Assembly: GCA_024742285.1 (NCBI GenBank)
Contig: JANSYR010000006.1
Location: 248,001 to 312,000, forward strand
Direction of reading: 5' to 3'
Source of the DNA: a bacterium
GTDB lineage: Bacteria; Myxococcota_A; UBA9160; UBA4427
DNA: 64,000 nucleotides
The number at the start of each line of letters is the position of its first letter. Within the stretch, counting starts at the first letter, position 1. The position numbers and the translations under genes were made by a program. The notes beneath the pieces are model-generated. The model made no database searches. It worked only from the letters and a program-made list of their open reading frames with translations, and had not been told where the DNA came from. This document shows, piece by piece, positions 33,346 through 41,857 of the stretch.

Positions 33346-34221
33346 CTAGGAAAGCCCCATGTGCTCGAGCTCGATCGGGCACTCTCCGGCGGCGAGCTTC
33401 TTCGCCCGCTCGACGAGCGTGGCCTCCATCGTCTCTCGACCGATCATGATCACGAAGTCTTCGTTGCGGATGCCCTCGAGGCAGAACTGCGCGAGCTCGT
33501 CGAGATCCTGGACGGGCATCTCGAAGCCCGCCGCCTTCGCGCCCTCCATGAAGGCGTCGAAGGTCGTCTCCTGGGACGCGTCGACCTCGTTCTCGCGCGC
33601 GAGCTCCGCGGGTCGGTTCCGCTTGGTCGTCCAAATGCCCGTGTCGAGCATCCCGCCGGAGGGGTAGAAGATCGCCGCGCGGAGGTTCGTCCCGCGGCCG
33701 ATGAGCTGCGCCGCGAGGCACTCGGTCATCGTCGAGACGGCGGCCTTGCTCGAGGCATAGACGACCTGCTGCGCGAGCGGCGAGATCCCGCCGTCACCCG
33801 AGGACGTGTTCAGCACGTAACCCTCTTCACCGGACGCGATCATGCGCGGTACGAAGGCCTGGATGCCATGGGCGACGCCCGCGACGTTCACGCCGTGGAC
33901 CCACGTGAAGTCCGAGGGCTCGGTCTCCCAGACGTCCAGGTTCGGGGCCGAGACCCCGGCGTTGTTGAAGAGGATGTGGCACGCGCCGTGCTTCTCGAAC
34001 GTGTAGTCGGCGAGGGCCTGGACCGAGGCCGGATCCGAGACGTCGGTCACGACGCCGCTGACCGCGTCCCCGAGCTCTTCGCAGGTCGCCTTCAGGACCG
34101 GCTCTTCGACGTCACCGATCACGACCTTCATGCCGACACCGACGAACGCCTTGACGAGGGCCTTGCCGATCCCGCCGGCGCCGCCGGTCACGACCGCGAC
34201 CTTGTCCTTGAAATCCTTCAT
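33346..34221 (-). CDS. Short-chain dehydrogenase/reductase (SDR)
   Basis: 291 residues, NAD(P)-dependent oxidoreductase. The cofactor loop VTGGAGGIGKA, the structural NNAG motif, the catalytic Ser in LNTSSGDGG and the YASSK catalytic Tyr-Lys are all present. Asp in VIGDVEE at the end of beta-2 suggests preference for NAD. A C-terminal helical extension (DELAQFCLEGIRNEDFVIMIG) is common in SDRs of actinobacterial catabolic clusters. Transcribed after the TetR regulator with a 67-base gap, so it may be under that regulator's control. Substrate unknown. Confidence 0.93.
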   Translation of the reverse strand: MKDFKDKVAVVTGGAGGIGKALVKAFVGVGMKVVIGDVEEPVLKATCEELGDAVSGVVTDVSDPASVQALADYTFEKHGACHILFNNAGVSAPNLDVWETEPSDFTWVHGVNVAGVAHGIQAFVPRMIASGEEGYVLNTSSGDGGISPLAQQVVYASSKAAVSTMTECLAAQLIGRGTNLRAAIFYPSGGMLDTGIWTTKRNRPAELARENEVDASQETTFDAFMEGAKAAGFEMPVQDLDELAQFCLEGIRNEDFVIMIGRETMEATLVERAKKLAAGECPIELEHMGLS

Positions 34222-34288
34222 CTCGATGTCGTCTCCTGTTCGAGTACGTCTGCGTACTCAGGGGGCCCGCGTCTCCCGACGCGGGAAT

Positions 34289-34924
34289 TCAACGGCGCGG
34301 AAGCAGGCTCGCCAGGAAGCGGCCGACTTCCGACGTCCGCGCTTCGACGTCGTAGTCGTCGCGATGGACCCACTCGAGGGTCGTCGCGTAGATCGAGCCG
34401 AGCACGACCTCCGCGAAGGTCTCGATCGAGGCGCCGGGCGGGAGCTGATCCGGCCCGCCCTCGGCGAGCAGGGCCTGGATCGCGTCCGAGACGCGGATCT
34501 CCCCTTCGCTCGCGTCCGGGGTGCCGTGGGCGGCGCCGAAGAAGGCGCCGACGAACTCGCGGTGGACCGGGCCGATCTCGAAATCGCCCGAGAAGAATCC
34601 GTCGAAGAGGAGGGTGATCCGCTCCCGGGTCGTCGCCCCCGCGACGCGCGCTTCGTCGATGCTCGCGACCATCCTGGAGACCGCTTCGCGGGAGAGCGCC
34701 TGGACGATGTCGGCCTTGGTCGGGAAGTGGTTGCAGAGGGTCCGTTTCGCGACGTCCGCCGCCTCGCAGATGTCGTCGATCTTCGTCGCCTCGATCCCGC
34801 GCTCCGTGAAGAGCTCCTCCGCGGTCGTCAGGACACGCGCGCGAAACTCCTGGACGCGTCGATCGCCGCGGCCCGGCGGCGAGGACGCCTCGGCGTCGGT
34901 AGAGAGGGGGGAGTCGGTCGGCAT
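34289..34924 (-). CDS. TetR family transcriptional regulator
   Basis: 211 residues. The helix-turn-helix lies in AAEELFTERGIEATKIDDICEAADVAKRTLCNHFPTK, the standard TetR N-terminal domain; the all-helical C-terminal part is the ligand and dimerisation domain. ATG at 34924 with AGAGGA five bases upstream is preferred to a start at 34960 that would lie inside the operator. A perfect 16-base palindrome 31-46 bases upstream of the start is the probable operator, so autorepression is likely. It is the first gene of a minus-strand run with SDR, two amidohydrolases and the ADC-like gene, which it probably controls. Confidence 0.93.
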   Translation of the reverse strand: MPTDSPLSTDAEASSPPGRGDRRVQEFRARVLTTAEELFTERGIEATKIDDICEAADVAKRTLCNHFPTKADIVQALSREAVSRMVASIDEARVAGATTRERITLLFDGFFSGDFEIGPVHREFVGAFFGAAHGTPDASEGEIRVSDAIQALLAEGGPDQLPPGASIETFAEVVLGSIYATTLEWVHRDDYDVEARTSEVGRFLASLLPRR

Positions 34925-34934
34925 TCGAGGTCCT

Positions 34935-34954
34935 CTTGGCGAGCAGCCGCCAAG
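34935..34954. promoter_or_regulatory. Inverted repeat in the leader of the TetR gene
   Basis: CTTGGCG (34935-34941) and CGCCAAG (34948-34954) form a perfect seven-base inverted repeat with a six-base spacer. It shares the TGGC/GCCA half-site core with the palindrome next to it, so it could be a second, weaker operator or a leader hairpin close to the ribosome-binding site. Confidence 0.5.
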
Positions 34955-34990
34955 TGGCATTTAAATGCCATTCAGGAACGGCCCCGTCAA
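34955..34990 (-). promoter_or_regulatory. Predicted TetR operator overlapping the tetR promoter
   Basis: TGGCATTTAAATGCCA at 34955-34970 is a perfect 16-base palindrome and AT-rich in a GC-rich region. On the minus strand a TTGACG box (34990-34985) lies 14 bases upstream of it, so the palindrome covers the place of the -10 element and transcription start. This is the usual geometry of TetR autorepression. No good -10 sequence apart from the palindrome itself is seen. Confidence 0.7.
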
Positions 34991-35063
34991 CCCCGAAGCA
35001 CCACGTTTCGTGGCGAATCGCCCCGCCGGCCGAGAATCCCCTGTCGAATCAAGGCTTTCCGGA

Positions 35064-35534
35064 CTAGCCGCCGGCCAGCCCATCGAGCACGGACTGCGGA
35101 ATCTCGAAGTACGAGACCTCGTTCGGCTCCTCGAGGCCGGCGAAGAGGTCCCGGAGCAGCGGCCCCGAGTCTCGCAAGGCCGCGCCATCGAGGGCCGAGC
35201 CGAGCCCGGCGTAGCCGGCCTCTTCGGCGAGCGCGGGCGCGCGGGTCGTCAGCGCGTCGATGCCCCAGTCGACGGCATCGCCGGCCTCGATCCGGGTCTC
35301 TTCCTTCCGCTCCGCGGGCGCGTGGTAGTGGGGCCGCTCGCGGAAGAGATCCATGCGCAGGACCTCGACTTCGTCGGCGGCGTCGGCTTCCCGACCCCAG
35401 ACGTAGAGCGTGATCCCGCCGTCGATGTCACCGACCTCGCGACGACAGGCGACGAAGCGAAGGCCGCCGGCGGCGACCTCGGCGTCGGGTCCTTTCCGGA
35501 TCTCGAGCTTGGCCATGGGTACGGATTCGCTCAT
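35064..35534 (-). CDS. Conserved-looking hypothetical protein
   Basis: 156 residues, no signal peptide or membrane helix. MAKLEIRKGPDAEVAAGGL is followed by a beta-rich region with GDIDGGITLYVWGRE and a His-rich segment RERPHYHAPAERKEE, then a helical C-terminus (ALAEEAGYAGLGSAL, LRDLFAGLEEPNEVSYFEI). The HYHAP segment might bind a metal or ligand. ATG at 35534 sits five bases after AGGAGGTGAC, an excellent ribosome-binding site, which supports a real, well translated gene. It lies between the glycan operon and the TetR-controlled genes; its own control is unclear. No known family recognised. Confidence 0.8.
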   Translation of the reverse strand: MSESVPMAKLEIRKGPDAEVAAGGLRFVACRREVGDIDGGITLYVWGREADAADEVEVLRMDLFRERPHYHAPAERKEETRIEAGDAVDWGIDALTTRAPALAEEAGYAGLGSALDGAALRDSGPLLRDLFAGLEEPNEVSYFEIPQSVLDGLAGG

Positions 35535-35580
35535 GTCACCTCCTCGTTTCGACCCGGGTCCACCGAGCCGCCGTGCGAGA

Positions 35581-37740
35581 CTAGCGCCCCGATCGGCGCC
35601 GCGCGGAGGCCTCGAGCCAGCGACGCCGCAGGGCGTGCACCCATCGATCACGAGAGACCTCGCCGACCCAGTTGCCGAGGGCGTCCTTCACGTGATGCCG
35701 ATACAGGTCCGCGGCCCACGCGTACGCCCGCCCCGAAGGACCGGCGCGCGCCGCCCCGAGGCCGCGCAGGTCGGAAGCGCTCGCCAGATAGACCTCGAAC
35801 GCGCTCCGCAGCTCCGGCGGAAGCGTCTCGAGGTGGGGCGCGACGATGCGCGCCACGAGGTCTGCGTGCCGCACGTGTGCGGCGGCGGCGAGTCCGGCGG
35901 GGCGCTGGCGGTAGCGGTGGAAGACCGCCGGCAACCCTTCCCCCGCATGCCCCGCGACCGCGAGTCGGAGCTGGAGATCCCAGTCTTCGTAGGCGGGCAG
36001 CTCCTCCCGGTAGGGGAACGCCTCGAGGGTCTCACGCCGAAAGACGGCGGCTGCGGTTCCGCATCCGTTCTCGTAGAAGAGCATCCCGGGCGTCGGGTCG
36101 TAGGGCACGACCCAATCGCTGGCGAGGGCCGGATCGTCCCCGTCGGCGAAGGCCGCCGAGATGCCGTTCACCCAGCAGAGCTCTTCGTGCGCGTCGAGCG
36201 CGGCGACGGCGGTACCGAGGTAGCCGGGCACGATCAGGTCGTCGGGGTCGAGCGGAAGCACGAACTCCCCGCGCGCTTCGGCGACGCCGGCGTTGCGCGC
36301 GCTCGCGAGCCCGCCGTTGGCCTTGCGCACGACTCGCAGCTCGCACGCGTCGAAGGTGGACGCGATCGAATCGAGCAGGTCGCGCGCTTCCGGGGACGGT
36401 GAACCGTCGTCGACGAGGAGGATCTCCTTGCGGGGATGGGGATCCGCGACGATCGAATCGAGGCACGCCTCGAGGTAGGCCTGCATCTCGTAGAAGGGAA
36501 TCACGATCGACACGAGCGCCGGTTCGGCGCGAGGGGGTTCGCGCTCGGGCGTCGCGGGAGCGCGCGGGGGATCGACTGCACGAACGGGGTCCCCTCCCCC
36601 GCCCCGCGGCGCGGCTGGCCACTCGCCGGCGTCGAGCGCGCGGCACCATCGGTCCAGGATCTGGGCGAGCGCATCGACGGCGTCGACCGGAAAACGGTCG
36701 ATCGATCCCCCGGACGCTCCGTCTCCGAGATCGCGGAACGCCCCCAGATCCGTCACGGCGAGCGGGAGCCCGATCGAGGCGAGCTCCCTCGCGGCGAGGC
36801 CGAAGGTCTCCGTTCGACTCGGTACGACCGCCGCATGGCAATCGGCCATCCGACGCAACGCCGCTTCGCGCGGCAACGCCCCATGGAAGTGGACCCGGCC
36901 CGCGTGCTCCGGAGCGACCAGACGACGCAGCTCCTCCGCGTGACTCGCCCGAAAACGACCGGGCTCGTCCGCGCCGACCAGATGCAGCTCGAGGGCGTCC
37001 CCGCCCCGCGCCTCGAACACGCTCGAAGCGGCTCGAAGCAAGGTCTCCGGCCCCTTCAGCGGCTGCAGCTTGCCGAGGAACCCGATCCGAAGCGGCCGCC
37101 CCTCGGCGATCGGCGGAGGCGACCACGCGATTCCCGGTCTTTCGAACGAGGGCGGCGAGATCGCGCGATTCGGCGCGAGCGGCTGCGCGTCGGCGTACTC
37201 GTCGAGGACCGCCGCCGACGGCGCGACGATTCGATCGGCGTGGCGGAGCGCATAGCGTTCGATCGCGAGTCGCTGCTTGTCTTCCAGGGAGAGCATGGCC
37301 CGATCGTCCGCCGCGGAGACCCGCGCGACCGTTCCGTGCAGGCGGACCGTGACTGGCGGAAGCGGGGGGCCGAGTCCGAGCCGGCGCGCCTTGATCGAGA
37401 CGAAGCCGGGACCATCGAAGTCCGGAAACTCGATCGACTCGACCGCCTCCGACTCGACGATCGAACACAGCGCGAGCCAGATGCGATGGGAGCGCCAGTG
37501 CGCGCGGGATCGGAAGACGCGCCGGGGAAGCATGCCCTGCCCCCGCGCCGCCACGTGCTCGACCCGCGCTTCCGCAGGAACGCTCTTCCGAACGCGCGTC
37601 ACGACGGAGGCCGACGCATCGAGGACCACCAGCGCGCGCGCAGGATCCCGCTCGACTTCCGCTCGCACGGCCTCGCCGATCCCGCCGCGCGTTTCGCCCC
37701 CCCACTCGTCCGTCACGAAGGCGATTCGGGTGAGGCTCAT
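35581..37740 (-). CDS. Bifunctional glycosyltransferase, GT4 followed by GT2
   Basis: 719 residues. The first half has a GT-B fold with the GT4 donor-site region IGFLGKLQPLKGPETLL and a VPSRTETFGLAARELASIGLP acceptor/nucleotide segment. From about residue 430 a GT2 GT-A domain begins: VSIVIPFYEMQAYLEACLDSI, the ILLVDDGS motif, KANGGLASARNAGV and LPLDPDDLIVP containing the metal-binding Asp pair. A basic helical tail ends the protein. Cytoplasmic, probably membrane-associated, adding two different sugars to a lipid-linked chain. The ATG at 37740 overlaps the stop of the upstream gene by four bases (ATGA). Last gene of the glycan operon. Confidence 0.9.
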   Translation of the reverse strand: MSLTRIAFVTDEWGGETRGGIGEAVRAEVERDPARALVVLDASASVVTRVRKSVPAEARVEHVAARGQGMLPRRVFRSRAHWRSHRIWLALCSIVESEAVESIEFPDFDGPGFVSIKARRLGLGPPLPPVTVRLHGTVARVSAADDRAMLSLEDKQRLAIERYALRHADRIVAPSAAVLDEYADAQPLAPNRAISPPSFERPGIAWSPPPIAEGRPLRIGFLGKLQPLKGPETLLRAASSVFEARGGDALELHLVGADEPGRFRASHAEELRRLVAPEHAGRVHFHGALPREAALRRMADCHAAVVPSRTETFGLAARELASIGLPLAVTDLGAFRDLGDGASGGSIDRFPVDAVDALAQILDRWCRALDAGEWPAAPRGGGGDPVRAVDPPRAPATPEREPPRAEPALVSIVIPFYEMQAYLEACLDSIVADPHPRKEILLVDDGSPSPEARDLLDSIASTFDACELRVVRKANGGLASARNAGVAEARGEFVLPLDPDDLIVPGYLGTAVAALDAHEELCWVNGISAAFADGDDPALASDWVVPYDPTPGMLFYENGCGTAAAVFRRETLEAFPYREELPAYEDWDLQLRLAVAGHAGEGLPAVFHRYRQRPAGLAAAAHVRHADLVARIVAPHLETLPPELRSAFEVYLASASDLRGLGAARAGPSGRAYAWAADLYRHHVKDALGNWVGEVSRDRWVHALRRRWLEASARRRSGR

Positions 37741-38855
37741 GCTCGGTGCCCCGATCCGTCGGCGAGGAAGCGATCGATCGAAGCCCGTGCGACCTCCGCG
37801 TAGGCAGGCGCCCAGACCGCGTACGCGTCGAGGATCGCGTCCCGATCCGAGACCGCCCGTCGAATCGCGGCCTCGATCGCGCGGGGATCGTCGGCGCGCG
37901 GCACCACGAGACGTGTCTCGAGGAGCTGCGCCGCTTCGTCCACCGCGGGCGTCGAGACGACCGGCGTCCCTACGAAGAGGTGACTGGATGCGCCGATCAG
38001 GCAGGGCACGCCGAGATGGAGACTCTCGAGCGGCAGGAGCGGTGAACACTCCGAGAGCGTCACGTAGAGATTGCAGTCCTGGGCGCGGAGAAGGCCGACG
38101 AGCGCCGGCGCGTCGAAGGGATGGGCCCGGACGTGGGCCAGCGCGATCCCGAGCCCTCGCGCGTGGGCCTGCGCCGGCGCGTCGAGTACGCCCGTCAGCC
38201 GGGCCTCTTCGAGGCGGGCCACCGCGGCGAGCATCGCGTAGGGGTTCTTCCGCCAGGAGGGACCTGCGACGAAGAGTCCCAGGCGAAGCGTCGCCTCCTT
38301 CCCATCACCAGGGCGGGGGCTTCGCTCCGGCGAGCCGGTCGGCGGCGGGTTGAAGACGTCCACGGCAGGCAGGCCTCTGCTCGCTTGCGCTCCGCCCTCC
38401 CCGGACTTGAAGAACCCGATCCGATCGATCACGCCTTCCGCCGCGAGGGCCATGACCTCCGCGTAGTGCCTCCGCTCGTCGGCGTCGGCGAGCTGCATCG
38501 GCGAGCCGTGCCAGAGCACGCCGAGAAAACGTTCCGGCGCGCGCGCTGCGAGCGCGCGCGCGACCGCCGCGTAGCCGTCGACCCAGCCGGAGAAGACGAT
38601 CCGCTCGGCGGCGGAATCGAGGATCGCAGCGACGAGCCCGCGGCGATCGGAAGCGAGGACGAGCGCGGCCCCATCGACGTCGACGGTCGCCGGAAACAGG
38701 CGCCGCGTCGCGGCCGAGACACCGAGATAGTCGCCCGGCGCGATCGCGACCGTGCCGTCCTCGCAGCCGTCGATCCCGGCCGTCGTCCAGTCGACCCGTC
38801 CGCGCCGAGCTCGAGCGCCCCAACGAGCCAGGCCTGCGCGCGCGCGGCCGATCAT
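37737..38855 (-). CDS. Glycosyltransferase-like protein, paralogous to the C-terminal part of 41858-44059
   Basis: 372 residues. Segments GVLWHGSPMQ, DRIGFFKSGEGG, GLFVAGPSWRKNPYAML and NLYVTLSEC-x-P-LPLESL-x-G-PCLIGASSHLF match the last 300 residues of the fusion protein at 41858 in order. They look like a GT-B glycosyltransferase C-terminal (donor) half with an unusual N-terminal half; the classical GT4 EX7E motif is not clear. ATG at 38855 overlaps the upstream stop (ATGA); the open frame further upstream lies inside that gene. Third-last gene of the glycan operon by position; sugar specificity unknown. Confidence 0.85.
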   Translation of the reverse strand: MIGRARAGLARWGARARRGRVDWTTAGIDGCEDGTVAIAPGDYLGVSAATRRLFPATVDVDGAALVLASDRRGLVAAILDSAAERIVFSGWVDGYAAVARALAARAPERFLGVLWHGSPMQLADADERRHYAEVMALAAEGVIDRIGFFKSGEGGAQASRGLPAVDVFNPPPTGSPERSPRPGDGKEATLRLGLFVAGPSWRKNPYAMLAAVARLEEARLTGVLDAPAQAHARGLGIALAHVRAHPFDAPALVGLLRAQDCNLYVTLSECSPLLPLESLHLGVPCLIGASSHLFVGTPVVSTPAVDEAAQLLETRLVVPRADDPRAIEAAIRRAVSDRDAILDAYAVWAPAYAEVARASIDRFLADGSGHRA

Positions 38856-40930
38856 CTTCCCGACCGCGAGACCGCGCGCCCCAGGAGCTTTCGGCGGAGC
38901 TTGGTCCACGCCATGCGCAGCAACGTCGTACCGTTCAGGTGATCGCTGGCGATCCTCCGCGCCCGCGCCTCGTCGAGCGCCGGTGCAGGAACCGCTGCGG
39001 GGCGCTCTCCGTCCTCCGAGAGCGCGAGCAGCGAGAGCCTCTCCCGGATCGCGCCGGGCGCCGCGGCCTGAACGAGGAAGGCCAGCTGCCCGGGCTCGCG
39101 GATCTCCTCTTCGGCACTGCTCGCCGTGAGTCGGGCCTGGGCGAGCAGGGAGCCGCGTCCGTAGTCGACCTGGGCACGCCAGAGGACGCCGACTTCCCCG
39201 TAGTGGCCGGCCTGGGAATCGAAGAGCTCGACGAGGAGCGTCTCGGGACGCGTTCGGATCAGCGCTCGACTCCTGCGCGCACCGAAGTCGAAGGGGTAGC
39301 GCTCGGGGACGAGGTCGAGCGCCGAGATCACGAGCCGCCCTTCGAAGTCGCGGAACCAGGTGCCGGCAAAGCCCATGCTCGGGTTGCGTTCGAGGGCGCC
39401 CCGACAGAGCGCGAGGAAGTCGTCGTCCGGATGATCGCCGGCAACGAGAAGCCAGAGCGCGTCCTGTGTCCTCACGCTCGCCAGAGCCGCCGGCTCGCCG
39501 TTCGCGGACGCGACACGTCGGGTCGCTCCGAGCCAGCGGACGCCGCTCGCCGCTTCCGGCGCTCGTGGGTCCTCGTCGTGATAGGCCAGCAGGAGCCGGT
39601 CGCCCTCCTCCATCTGCGCGCGGACGGCGCCGACGGTGGCCTCGATCTGGGGCTCGGTCGCCGCGAGCGGCACCTCGACGATCGTCGTGACGTAAAGACG
39701 CACCTCGGTTTCCCGCGCGATCGGGCGGAGCGCTCGAGGCCGCTCGTAGAAGTCTCCGAGGGGCGCAGTCGCGAGCGGTGTGCCCTTCTCGAGCCCCGCC
39801 AGGCGCTCCGGGTTCTCGAGGAGTGTCCCGATCTGGTCGGCGAGATCCGTGCTCGACCCGTCGAAGTACCAGGCGTGGACCCCTTCCTCGAAGTAGTTCC
39901 GGAACGCGGGGATGTCGGCCATGAGGAGCGGGACACCCGCCTCGTGAGCTTCGTGCGCGGCGTAGCAGAACGACTCGAAGCGATTCGGGAAGACGGTGAC
40001 GCGCGCCCTTCCGAAACGCTCCGCCACCTGGTCGTGCGGGAGGTGTCCCGTGAACTCGAAACGATTCCGGAAGCGCTCGGGGATCGTGCCGAGCAGGTAT
40101 TCCGTGTAGCTGGCGCCGCCGGGACCGTCCCGGCCGTCGTTTCCGATGAAGACGAAGTCGACGTCGAGGTCGGGCTGCCGCTCGAGCAGGAGGAGCGCGG
40201 CGCGCACGAGCCGTTCCACGCCCTTGAACTCGAAGATCCGACCGAAGAACTGGACCTCACGGACGTCGCCCGGCGCGAGGATGGGGCGCGCCGGAAAGCG
40301 AGCCGTCGGCGGTTCCGAGATCCGGATCGCCGTCGGGTCGAGCTCGTACCGGTCGAGATAGTAGGCGTCGGCATAGCTCTGCGACGGCAGGAGCGTCGCC
40401 TCGGAGAGCGCCAGCCCCGCGCGCTCGAGGCCGTAGAGGATCGATCGATCCCGATCGATGCCGTGCGTTCCTTCGTGGAGATCGATCAACTCCACGCTGT
40501 TGTGGACCCGCATGCCCAGCACCGGCATCCGGGGCTGGAGCCCGAAACGCTTCTCGACCAGCGCGTGATAGCCGACGCCGCAGTACTCGAAGAACTCGAC
40601 GAAGTCGACCGGATCGAGCTCCGCCAGGCGCCTCACCGCATGGGCGAAGCGCAGACTCTTCGCGAGGAAGGGGTTCTCGACCTCGGCCAGGAGCGACGGC
40701 GCGTCTTCGCACAGGGCGTCGGCGTGATGGGCGCGACATCGCTCGGGAACGCTGAGCGTCGGGAGGTCGTCCTTCTCGAAACGATCGAAGTAGACCTTCG
40801 GCACGTCGAGCAGGAGGACGACTTCATGCCCCTGCTGGAGGAGCAGATCCGTCGCGTGTCTCAGGAGGACGCCACACCCTCCCCAGGTGGTCGGATGGAA
40901 CTCGTAGGTGGCGAAGAGAATGCGAGCCAC
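38852..40930 (-). CDS. Glycosyltransferase, GT4 domain plus C-terminal GT2-like domain
   Basis: 692 residues. The N-terminal half is GT4-like: MARILFATYEFHPTTWGGCGVL start, VQFFGRIFEFKGVERLVRAAL donor-site segment and VFPNRFESFCYAAHEAHEAGVPLL, containing the E-x7-E-type pattern. The C-terminal half from about residue 420 has a GT-A-like plan (VRLYVTTIVEVPLAA, RLLLAYHDEDPR) but lacks a clear DXD, and so may be a degenerate or binding domain. The start is GTG at 40930. Stop overlaps the next gene's ATG by four bases; the sulfotransferase gene stop is six bases upstream, so this is one tightly packed operon. Confidence 0.88.
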   Translation of the reverse strand: MARILFATYEFHPTTWGGCGVLLRHATDLLLQQGHEVVLLLDVPKVYFDRFEKDDLPTLSVPERCRAHHADALCEDAPSLLAEVENPFLAKSLRFAHAVRRLAELDPVDFVEFFEYCGVGYHALVEKRFGLQPRMPVLGMRVHNSVELIDLHEGTHGIDRDRSILYGLERAGLALSEATLLPSQSYADAYYLDRYELDPTAIRISEPPTARFPARPILAPGDVREVQFFGRIFEFKGVERLVRAALLLLERQPDLDVDFVFIGNDGRDGPGGASYTEYLLGTIPERFRNRFEFTGHLPHDQVAERFGRARVTVFPNRFESFCYAAHEAHEAGVPLLMADIPAFRNYFEEGVHAWYFDGSSTDLADQIGTLLENPERLAGLEKGTPLATAPLGDFYERPRALRPIARETEVRLYVTTIVEVPLAATEPQIEATVGAVRAQMEEGDRLLLAYHDEDPRAPEAASGVRWLGATRRVASANGEPAALASVRTQDALWLLVAGDHPDDDFLALCRGALERNPSMGFAGTWFRDFEGRLVISALDLVPERYPFDFGARRSRALIRTRPETLLVELFDSQAGHYGEVGVLWRAQVDYGRGSLLAQARLTASSAEEEIREPGQLAFLVQAAAPGAIRERLSLLALSEDGERPAAVPAPALDEARARRIASDHLNGTTLLRMAWTKLRRKLLGRAVSRSGR

Positions 40931-40936
40931 GCCGGC

Positions 40937-41833
40937 CTAGTTCCCGACGGCGAACACGGAGCGCCAGCCTCGACGGGGCACCAGGGGCGGGTTGCCGAGA
41001 TCCCGGTACCCGAGCGCCTCCATGGCGGCGCCACACTCCCGGTAGACGATCCGACGGAAATAGCTCGCTCGAGAGATCGCCCGCCGGGAGTCCACCGCGA
41101 GCGCGGCAGGGCTCACCTGGTTCCGGAACGAGCTGTTGAAGGTCGGCCCGCCCAGCTGCGCGCCCATCTCCGGCACGTACTCGACCCCCGCGTGCGCGGC
41201 CAGGCGCTCGGCCCACTCCTCGGGCGCCTCGAGCAGGTCCTCGTGCCGCGCCAGCAGGACCGCATCACCGAACTCCCCGTCCGCGACCCGCTGAGCGACG
41301 GAAGCATGCTGGCACCAGTGATGCGCCACCTGACGGAGATTCTCGGGGTCGCGGGTCCGGGCCGGGTCCGCCCACGGCGCGTGGACCGCACTCCAGACCA
41401 CCTCCTCGGCGTGGCGAAGGACGTAGACGAAACGCGCTTCGGGCATCGCTTCGATCATCTCCGCGAGGTAGAGCCCGTCGCCCGGATGCGCGTTCACGAA
41501 GCGCCCGGTTCGCGATCCGTGCTCCTCGACACAGTGGCGGATCGTGGCCTCGACCATCCGCGCGAGGTAGCGATCGTCGACGTCCCAGCCGTACATCGGA
41601 CTTCCGAACGAGGACCGCGCGCCGAAGAGGTTCCGGAAGTAGTAGAGCTCCTTCGGGTCGTAGCCCGTTTCCGGGTCGTACCCGCGAAGCGGCGCCAGGT
41701 CGGGATGGGCCGTCAAGGCGGCCCAGACCACGCTCGTGCCGGAACGCTGACAACCGACCACGAAGACGTTGTCGCGCCGAAGATCCTCCGACGCGACTTC
41801 CTTCCGTTCGTTGGCACGGGATTCCGACGACAC
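40937..41833 (-). CDS. Sulfotransferase family protein
   Basis: 298 residues. The PAPS-binding P-loop NVFVVGCQRSGTSVVWAAL lies near residues 22-40 and the 3'-phosphate-binding segment is seen in RFVYVLRHAEEVVWSAV. Transfers sulfate from PAPS to a hydroxyl, presumably on the glycan built by the surrounding genes. No signal peptide or membrane segment; a cytoplasmic reaction before export is inferred. The start is GTG at 41833 behind GGAGAGAAGC. It lies between two glycosyltransferase genes with gaps of 6 and 24 bases, which supports sulfation of the same polymer. No PAPS synthesis gene is in the window. Confidence 0.92.
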   Translation of the reverse strand: MSSESRANERKEVASEDLRRDNVFVVGCQRSGTSVVWAALTAHPDLAPLRGYDPETGYDPKELYYFRNLFGARSSFGSPMYGWDVDDRYLARMVEATIRHCVEEHGSRTGRFVNAHPGDGLYLAEMIEAMPEARFVYVLRHAEEVVWSAVHAPWADPARTRDPENLRQVAHHWCQHASVAQRVADGEFGDAVLLARHEDLLEAPEEWAERLAAHAGVEYVPEMGAQLGGPTFNSSFRNQVSPAALAVDSRRAISRASYFRRIVYRECGAAMEALGYRDLGNPPLVPRRGWRSVFAVGN

Positions 41834-41857
41834 GCTTCTCTCCGCTCGGCTCGCTCT

